64,000 nt of DNA from the NCBI GenBank assembly GCA_964035545.1, contig OZ037772.1, positions 3,046,501 through 3,110,500 of the forward strand, in the 5' to 3' direction. Position numbers and translations under genes: made by a program. Every line of letters begins with the position of its first letter. Positions within the stretch are counted from its first letter, which is position 1. A model generated the notes under the pieces. That model had not been told where the DNA came from. It saw only the letters and a program-made list of their open reading frames with translations, and did no database searches. Origin of the DNA: Bugula neritina (Eukaryota; Bryozoa; Gymnolaemata; Cheilostomatida; Bugulidae). Of the stretch, positions 56,615 through 64,000 are shown piece after piece.

Positions 56615-56960
56615 GGCACTCTAATTGAAAAATTGTTATCTAAAGTTTGTTACTTCAAGTACTATACAAATATTATTAGTAACTTGACATTTCTTATCCC
56701 TAAGGAGTGTTTAACATAAATATAATACTTGAGATAAACATTCTCATGTGATATAATGTAGCCTGAAGTTATATCATATGACTTGACTATTTCTACTAGA
56801 GTTAGGGTGGGTCACCCCACAGCCCACACATACAACTACACTATACACCACATACTGTAGGAACACTGGCACAGCTGAGGCTAGGCTGACTAATAAGTAT
56901 GGAATAGTTGACCCAGCAGCTATATACTTTGTTATAGAAACTCTAACTTTCTAGTATTAG
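56615..56960 (+). repeat. triplicated segment, copy C
   Basis: The third copy, starting CTCTAATTGAAAAATTGTTA and continuing through the GTTAGGGTGGGTCACC and GGCACAGCTGAGGCTAGGC blocks. Confidence 0.8.
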
Positions 56961-57391
56961 AATATAAATAATTCTCTAAAGAGTTGGTATATCAGAAAGA
57001 GAGTCACTCAACACCAATTAACTTGGTTGTCTCAATCAGAGCTGGTCTCTGTGTAGTTCAGTTTGTTTTAAAGGTTCTCTGAAGCTTCCCCAGTCTTTAT
57101 GAGCTCTCTTTAGATATATACAATAGTTTTAATACAATACAAAGACAATTATTGTTAACACATGTCAAGTAATACAACAGGAATAAGGCCTCTCTGGTAG
57201 TTATTTGAATATCTACAAGAAGTATAACTAAATATACAATAATAACTACATATCTAGAAACATGCAGAATATTATACTTGAATAAATCTCTTGTAACAAA
57301 GTATTGTTACATAACTGGAAAATAGAGAAACTATATTTCACAATTCAGAACACAATCTGCAATCAGCATTCAGTGCTGAAATTAAGCAAAA

Positions 57392-57476
57392 GCGATGACA
57401 GTTGTTATATGAATATAATAATATCATGATGTAAATAATGATAATGATATTATATTCATATACCAAATGTCATTGC
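57392..57476 (+). ncRNA. long imperfect hairpin, miRNA-precursor-like
   Basis: The arm GCGATGACAGTTGTTATATG and following bases pair with the mirror arm ending ATGTCATTGC over about 33 bases with few bulges, around a loop of some 15 bases. Size and shape suit a pre-miRNA, but a small palindromic MITE remnant is equally possible. Confidence 0.35.
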
Positions 57477-57510
57477 AGTTCCCTAAGCCAAGCATAACTG
57501 GTTATTGTAT

Positions 57511-57619
57511 GTCACGTGACTCAACAAATACACGCCCCTTCCGTTGTAACATTATAACGTCATTGAACACAGTCATTCACACGTTGACTGAAGGGGGCTA
57601 CACACTGATAACTCGGAGG
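57511..57619 (+). promoter_or_regulatory. possible promoter / 5' exon of the TRIM-like gene
   Basis: A locally GC-richer stretch contains CACGTGAC (E-box), CGCCCCTTCC and AACGTCAT (CRE-like), followed by a donor-like GGAG|GTTAGT at 57619. The TRIM-like coding start is 1.5 kb downstream after an acceptor. Inferred only from composition and motifs. Confidence 0.25.
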
Positions 57620-59070
57620 TTAGTATAACATTTATAGACTTGGTTTATCAATAGTCGGCAATCAGTATAAGTATTACATTTACTACATTACTATAACTAT
57701 TAGAATTAGATTCAGTGTTGCAATCAGTTTTAATACCACGCTCGCTACCATCATCATTAAATTTATTTAAAATGATTATCTTAACAAGTTATACTTATAG
57801 TAGGTTTATTAATATTATTATTTATAACCAGTGAGTCACTTATCTTTACTTTGTGAATTTATAATTGTAACACTGAATAGCATTATCATCATTATAATTA
57901 TAGTAATAATTATAATTATAATTGCAAGTTTTTAAATTAATGTTACACTTACTCGATTTGAATATCAGAATATCTTACCACTGGCACTAGTCAGTTATTA
58001 ATGACAGTGCATAGTGATCACTGCATGTGAGACATTGTCATACCCTGCACATTCCAATGCACTGCCCTTCTGTATTCATTGTGAATAGCATATTTAGTTG
58101 GCTTATATTATTTTACTCAGCTTTGATTATACAACTAACATGTAGTGCACTGCTCTAATTTATGTAACAACACTAGTTGCTGCTATCTTTACCTCTAAAT
58201 TTATATCATTTAAAAAACTAACATATTTACATGATAGGTATTAAAATTAAAGTTACATAATTGGAATTGACTATTCTATAGATTACTGAGAATATAAGGT
58301 TAGCCACATTTATATGATGTTGTAGACATAAAATATGAGGTTAGTGTTAATAAATCATTTGCTAGGTAAGAGTGTAGAATAAATAATTGGCTAGAGATGA
58401 GTGTAGAAGCTGCCAACTCATGAAACAACTACACCTGACCTAACAGAGGTACAAACATGTTAAATTAGTTTGTTTCACACCACCATAGTTTCTATTAGAT
58501 GATTAGAATAGCAAACTAGCAATTGATGGCATGTTTCCTGACAGATGGAAGGGTGACTCTAAGTAACATATTAAATCATGCATCACCAACACTGCAGAAA
58601 TGTTAAAATGAGTTTTGTCATGTAGATTATCAAGGAAACAAAGAATTTCCAACACCCAGCACAAAATATTTCATAGAACTATGTTTTCTCACACTGCTAT
58701 GTTCCCCCTGTTTAGTTTCTCACTCATGCTATACACTCCTTGCTATGTAATAGTTCAAAGTACACCCTGGGAAGGAACAAAGTCTATCCTATGCTCAGGT
58801 GTAGACTCTGTCCCAGTAGTGTGTCAAAATACTCAGTTAGAAACACATTATTATTGGGAGTTCATGAAATATCCAGCTTATATAAGCAGCTGAGCCCAAT
58901 TCTGCTGTTTGTTCATGAAATTTTTACATAACTCACTGGTATTCATGTTTCACTTCTCCTCTACATATTGATGGTCTGGTTATGACTTAGAACTTAATAG
59001 GCCAGTCTTTGGTTGGGAAACCTTCACAGATGTAGTGTAAAATATTATGCTAAGAGTATGTGTATCTTTT
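57620..59070. other. AT-rich, no gene assigned (possible first intron)
   Basis: A 92-codon open frame (58615-58893) without an ATG-context or family motif lies here; I do not call it a gene. Confidence 0.4.
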
Positions 59071-59097
59071 ACAGGATTTCCTTATCATATAACCAAG

Positions 59098-62000
59098 ATG
59101 GCAGAATCCAGAGTTGTGAAAAAGAGACTAAACAATTCGTATCGCTGTGGGTACTGCTCGCAGTACTTCAACAAACTTGAAGATCCCAGAACTCTGCCCT
59201 GTCTGCATGTGTACTGCATGAGATGTTTGAAGACTGACATCGGTGGTAGGAAGGATCATATCAGATGTGCTTATTGTAGGTGAGTTACAGTACATAACAC
59301 AATATATCATGTCATAGGCTTGCATATGATTTTCTCACTATCATCTAGGAGTTGTCTGATCTGTGTCTATGAAAAGCAAACAATACTGTATATTCTATGT
59401 GAACTCTGGTTACTAACTTGTGGAGTGTGTGGATATCTTTTCATTAGGTAGAGAAAATAACTGTTATGTAGATTGCATCATCAGCTGTCCTCTCTTGTTG
59501 AATTGGGTATACTGTTGGATGTCATGGGATTGGGGTTGTCTCCTCATTATATTATTTTGTTCTCATACAGTACAGACTTGTTAGACCAACCTTTTTCATA
59601 CCATTCCATTTTCATACATGTTTACTATTAATTATCCCCCCTTTATAAAAAGCAATATTTTTTCTATTACATTTGAATATAATATAGTTATTTCTGATAA
59701 TTATATTATGCATGTATAAAACACAGAGCAGTTCAATTATTAATATTATGGCTGCAGCTGATGACATTGTGTCAGCTTGCTTTCAAACCTCCCACCCCAA
59801 CCCCTAAACCCCAACCCCAATATTGTAATTAAAAACACATTCATGTAGAAGTAGACTGAGATGGCAGAACTGGTTAAATAGATAAGCTAAGATAAATGCT
59901 TATAGATATACATGTAACTTGCAAGAGCTCAAAAGTCTTCAACAAACTGCTTGAAATTTTCAAAATCGAAATCCAGGCTCCCCCTAAAAAGCCCAAATTC
60001 CCTCTTATAGGGGGATTCCCCCAGGTTGGGAACCACTGTGTTGGATTGACTTGTGTTTACTATCTCCTTTCCTGTGATTAGAAACATGTATGATGTTGTC
60101 ATGACAACACAGTTACTGTGGCACAAAGTATAGTTTACTAGTATGTAGTGATTGTGTAGTGAGAGTGGAGTGTATGGTTATTGTCCAGGGTTATGTGTAA
60201 TCTGTAAGGAGTAGAATTATATTATTTTAATATAATGTTGAGGTACTTCTATAATGGCAGTTTGCTCAATAGCTTTAGTTCTATTGCGATAGACTCATAG
60301 CTCTGGAGTCTAGCAGCTGCTACTATTACCACTAGCTGTTCAAAATTCAGCCAACATCCGGGCTGCCAAAGTGTAATAGCCATTGACAAGGCCAAGCAGT
60401 CACTGGGAAATTATTTGACTAAAGAGCAGGTCTTATGACAATTAGACAGGAAACAATGATTCTGTGACCTATTTAGTTAAATCCAGAGCTGACCTTTTGA
60501 TTGATTATTAGATAGCCATCACAATTGTATTTGGTACTATATAATATTATGGGGTGTCAATCAGTGTCTAATATAATCTGTGAATTGAGTGTCTACTTTA
60601 GTTGGTTACTTCTTCTACCACCAGTCAGTTGTATTAAGTGTTACTTTGTACTGAGTCATGAATCGTGTTAAGGATTTGGGCCTATATTATGCCAACCCCT
60701 CCTCTGACTTAGACTGTGATCCAACCTGCTGCACATACATAGTAGTACTACACTGAAGATAGTTAACATGTGTATGTGTCATCCTACTAGTAATGGATTA
60801 CTAACTAAAACTTATCCTATGACTCACTCTTCTTATGATAGCTGCACGCGATAGACAACACTCACACGTGACACGCACTCACAGTGCACTAGCTCTTGAA
60901 ACATTGCCAAGGATGATGAAATGACAGTTTTGCGCCACTCCTAGCAGTTAGAGTGGCAGGGAATAGTTGTAGTATGTTGTAGTATTGGCTCCTCAGAATT
61001 TACACCTCAGTAATTAGTTGCATTGCACAAACTTGCAACAGTAGTGAATAATTATTGACAATATGGCCTCCACTCAGCAGTTAACTAGTAATTTATCTTG
61101 TCATTTTACTCTACAAATTACAGTTGAGTCTGTTTGTTGAGTAGCAGTTCTTTGTCATGAGTGACTATTTTCCAGCATATTAGGTACATAATATAGTCAA
61201 GTGTGTTTGTGTGATAGCCTGTGGTCTATATAATGAATGTGTGTTGATGAGTGATGAGTATTTATATGAGCATTTGTCAAAGACATAGCTGTGTGTGTGG
61301 ATGGAGTATTTCATTACTTGAGATATACTAAACACAGCTAACACAGGCAACATACTGATTGCTATATATTGTAGGAAAGATCACTATGACATCACAGATC
61401 CCACAACACTACCAGTAGCTCAGCATGGAGATCCCTTAGAATACAAGTCTCCACCCAAACCTGCACCCATTCCCTGCGATGTGTGTAAAGGTGGAACACA
61501 AGCTGCTGTGTTTTGTCTTGAGAGTCAAAAGAAATTATGTCAGCAGCATCAAGAAGTGAGTCTTTCTTATGTCATTTCTCAAGATTAGTTACTAAACCAG
61601 TTCTGGTTTGTATGTAGAATATTATTGAAAAGAAATGTTGAGTCTGTGTGACTTTTTATACTAAACACACAGTTTCACAGTGCAGTGAGTCAACTATGAC
61701 AGACTTGTTGGTGAAAATACAACCAACTAAACTGTTGACCTTTATTATACAGAATCACAGAGAGCTGATGGGAAATAGACATCAGTTTATTGACATTGAG
61801 GTCTACAGAGCTTCTCCCCAAAGATATACTATAACTGAATGTGAACATCATAAACAGGAACAGCTGACAGAAGTGTGTTCCAAGTGTCACCAGATATTCT
61901 GTATGAGATGTGATATGAGGACTGGCTGTAAGGATAAGACAGGTATTTACTTGCTGTTTATATTTCTGTAGGAAGAAACTGAGAAATGTTACAAGAAACT

Positions 62001-63956
62001 GTTATTTATTATTTTATTATTAAAGTGAGTTATGTAACAGTAAAAGAGTAAGTAAGTTTGTCAGCATTAAGGTTTGTGTGAGACAGAAGTGGATGGTGCA
62101 GGAGTTTATATTCTCACTGTTATGTTGAATATTTAGTATATTTCATTCTTCAAGTGTTTGTTTCCTTGATAAGATGGTATAGGCATAGCTTTAACTCAGT
62201 TGTGTCCCACCTTTTTTATAAATGTTTTCTATTAAGTTTCCGCCTCTTTGATAAAATTGTAATAAATGGAGACACTCTGGATACTATCAGCTCAGTGAAG
62301 AACACCAACAGCTACATGGTGGTGGGAGATAATCCAACCTGAAGGGTTGGTGGTTGGCAGCTGGTGTAACAGAGATAACGAAGAGGAGGAAACAGCTGAA
62401 GTCTCACTTCTTGATCCGAACTCCTTTGAGAAGACTCGCTCTCTCTACAAGCATTCAGTAGATGGACCCTTCGCTTACTATAGAACAGCTCAGCACGACT
62501 CACTGCTCTATATTGTAGACTGGAGAGAGAAACAGCTGGTAGTCTGTAATCTAGTTGACAATAAAATACAGAAGTTCCCACTTCCTGAGATGAAGGACCC
62601 TTACCCTGTATGCATCCTCCCAGACTCAACTCTCCTCATAGGAGACTTCACTGTAGATGGTAAAGTGAGAAGATATAAAGTGGAGAACACAACTCTCACT
62701 CTAATGTGGGAGTTTCCTCACATCTCACGACCAACTGGTATTTCCTTTGATCCAACATCTGAACTGATTCACATCTGTACACTGGAAGGACCTCTCCTCA
62801 TCCTCTCACTTGAAGGTAAATACTCTGTTTATTATAGTAAGTCTAGTTATTTTATATATAATTATGTTGTAGTATATAATATATTATAATAATTAACAGT
62901 AAACAACTTCCACTCATAAGATATATTATGATATTGTTAGTATTTATCAAGTCACTGATGTTATTTTTAGCTAAAAGTTATGTAATAAAGAGTGTAACAT
63001 GCTGATAGTAGATGTTATGTTCTTCATCACATGACTTGTAGCTAATAATAATATTAGTGAATAATACTGTCTCCCTGCAATAAGTTTATTTCCAGCTGCA
63101 GTAACATGCAGGATGTAAGCACAGGTAAAAGTGTATATTATATTGTATAGGTTTAAGGTGTACTCTGTGTAGTGTGCAGTGAGCTCTTATAGTAAACTCT
63201 CTATTCAGTCTTCCTTTCAAAGGGTTCACCTGGTAGAGTAGAGGATAGGGACTCCACACTGCTGAGTGAGTTGGTGCTGCAAGGGGTTCAAACCCACCTA
63301 TCAGCATGTCTAGTTAGTATACTATGCAAGTGTTTTACAGTAATTTTAGAGGTACTCAGTCTAACAACTGTGCAGACTGTCAGCTACACATGAGTTATGA
63401 GTTGTAGTTTGACTTCAGTCTAGTGCTGCTATTGTTTTGGTCATCAGATAATTTAAATATAAATAATTTGATACTTTTGACTGCCATTACTGAGACTATG
63501 TAATTTGATGATGGCTGATAGAGCAGTGTTTGCTGGTGGGACTCAGGTGGCTGTGGTTGGTTCTTGTCGAGTATTTTATACGTGATAATGTTGGAGTAGC
63601 TGCAGTAGTATTAGAAGTAGACGTGTGGGTGTGTTCTTGTTAAGAGCCACAGGCTAAGTTTGTGGGTCAAGGTCAATACAGTTGTATAATGAGACACTAT
63701 TTTCTGCTGTTTAAATATTTACTTCATGCATGTAACCTTCTTAGTTCCATCTTTAAAGGCAGTCTGTCTGTTTCTCTCAATACACACCAACTGATACAAT
63801 ATGATGCTATTATTTACAGGTCAACTGGTGCTTACTGTTCCCAGAGAAAGTCTTGGTGTGAGTGCCTGGGTGTTTGACATTGCTGTGTATAACAGAGACA
63901 CAGTGTTTCTAGCAGGTGGAGATGATGGTCTGAGGAGATACACAATAAAATACTAA
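59098..63956 (+). CDS. TRIM-like RING/B-box/beta-propeller protein, one frame break
   Basis: Exons: 59098-59279, 61375-61555, 61753-61942, 62237-62815 and 63820-63956. The first encodes MAESRVVKKR and a C3HC4 RING (CGYC, then CLHVYCMRC and CAYCR), an E3 ubiquitin ligase module. The second has a first B-box (CDVC, then VFCLES). The third has a second B-box (CEHHKQEQLTEVCSKCHQ). The last two encode propeller-like strands (VDGPFAYYRTAQHDSLLYIV; LIGDFTVDGKVRRYKV; LAGGDDGLRRYTIKY and stop). Exon 4 has one extra base near 62340 that separates SYMVVGDNPT from LVVGSWCNRDNEEEE. The phase between exons 3 and 4 disagrees, and the coiled coil usual in TRIMs is absent, so an exon may be missing. Either a recent pseudogene or a sequencing error. 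Confidence 0.75.
59280..61374. other. first coding intron of the TRIM-like gene
   Basis: It is non-coding. It contains a C-rich tract (59785-59820, CCCCAACCCCTAAACCCC) and, at about 59925-60050, the right end of a hAT-like element. Confidence 0.6.
59925..60050 (+). mobile_element. relic of a hAT-like element (right end)
   Basis: The end GGTTGGGAACCACTG is a widespread hAT-type terminus preceded here by CCCCCTAAAAAGCCCAAATT. No matching left end was found. Confidence 0.4.
63225..63305 (+). repeat. tRNA-derived SINE-like head
   Basis: A box A-like TGGTAGAGTAGAGG (63231-63244) and a good box B GGTTCAAACCC (63285-63295) are spaced as in tRNA genes. The arms do not form a clean cloverleaf by eye. 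It lies in the last intron of the TRIM-like gene, so a SINE is likely. Confidence 0.45.
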
Positions 63957-64000
63957 ATTTATTAGCAACAGTTTACTAATAATCAGCTCAGTGAGGTGCT

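Noticed and set aside
59513-60050. Possible full hAT element using TGTTGGAT at 59512-59519 as target duplication
   Set aside because: The right end is convincing, but the sequence after the left TGTTGGAT has no CAGTGGTTC-like terminus, so the pair is probably coincidental.

Overview
This looks like nuclear DNA of an animal. It has GT-AG introns, a fibrillar collagen with its C-terminal COLFI domain, a RING/B-box protein, a SPOP-like MATH-BTB relic and a DUF4806-type protein. The DNA is AT-rich, the introns are small, and the window is crowded with minisatellites and short DNA transposons. An early-branching marine invertebrate such as a demosponge fits, but I cannot prove the species from the sequence.

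Layout. 1-8.2 kb: AT-rich DNA with a broken SPOP-like pseudogene, two Ty3-type Gag fragments beside a half C2H2 zinc-finger exon, a three-exon DUF4806-like gene (5920-7075) and a copia-type Gag relic. 8.2-10.2 kb: a very large palindrome (two 972-bp arms, 43-bp spacer). 10.2-16.6 kb: mostly non-coding repeats. 16.6-25.8 kb: a minus-strand multi-exon gene I cannot name, whose introns hold minisatellites, a 200-bp assembly gap and two 1.15-kb hAT-type MITEs. 26-35.5 kb: degenerate hexamer/trimer arrays placed symmetrically around a 3-kb core, with a 1.8-kb hAT-like element inserted in the right part. 36-45 kb: a plus-strand locus with cysteine-rich exons, then Gly-X-Y collagen exons and an incomplete COLFI domain; several exons are damaged. 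45.45-51.58 kb: a young LTR retrotransposon. 51.7-53.25 kb: a 17-bp minisatellite. 54-57 kb: a segment present three times, carrying two further insertions. 57.5-64 kb: a plus-strand RING/B-box/beta-propeller (TRIM-like) gene with a one-base frame break.

The most unusual object is the retrotransposon. Its 351-bp LTRs differ at one base that I could find, so it moved recently. It has an intact gag, a textbook -1 frameshift site (GTTAAAC, 6-nt spacer, 9-bp GC stem), and a long second frame with an aspartic protease and the integrase HHCC zinc module, but no reverse transcriptase, RNase H or integrase catalytic core. In the env position it carries an extra zinc-finger/coiled-coil gene that appears to contain its own intron. 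A PIF/Harbinger-type MITE has since landed in its 5' LTR. It looks like a non-autonomous element that depends on enzymes supplied in trans while still making its own Gag, protease and an accessory protein.

All gene models were made by eye from splice signals, reading phase and protein motifs; no alignment or database search was run.
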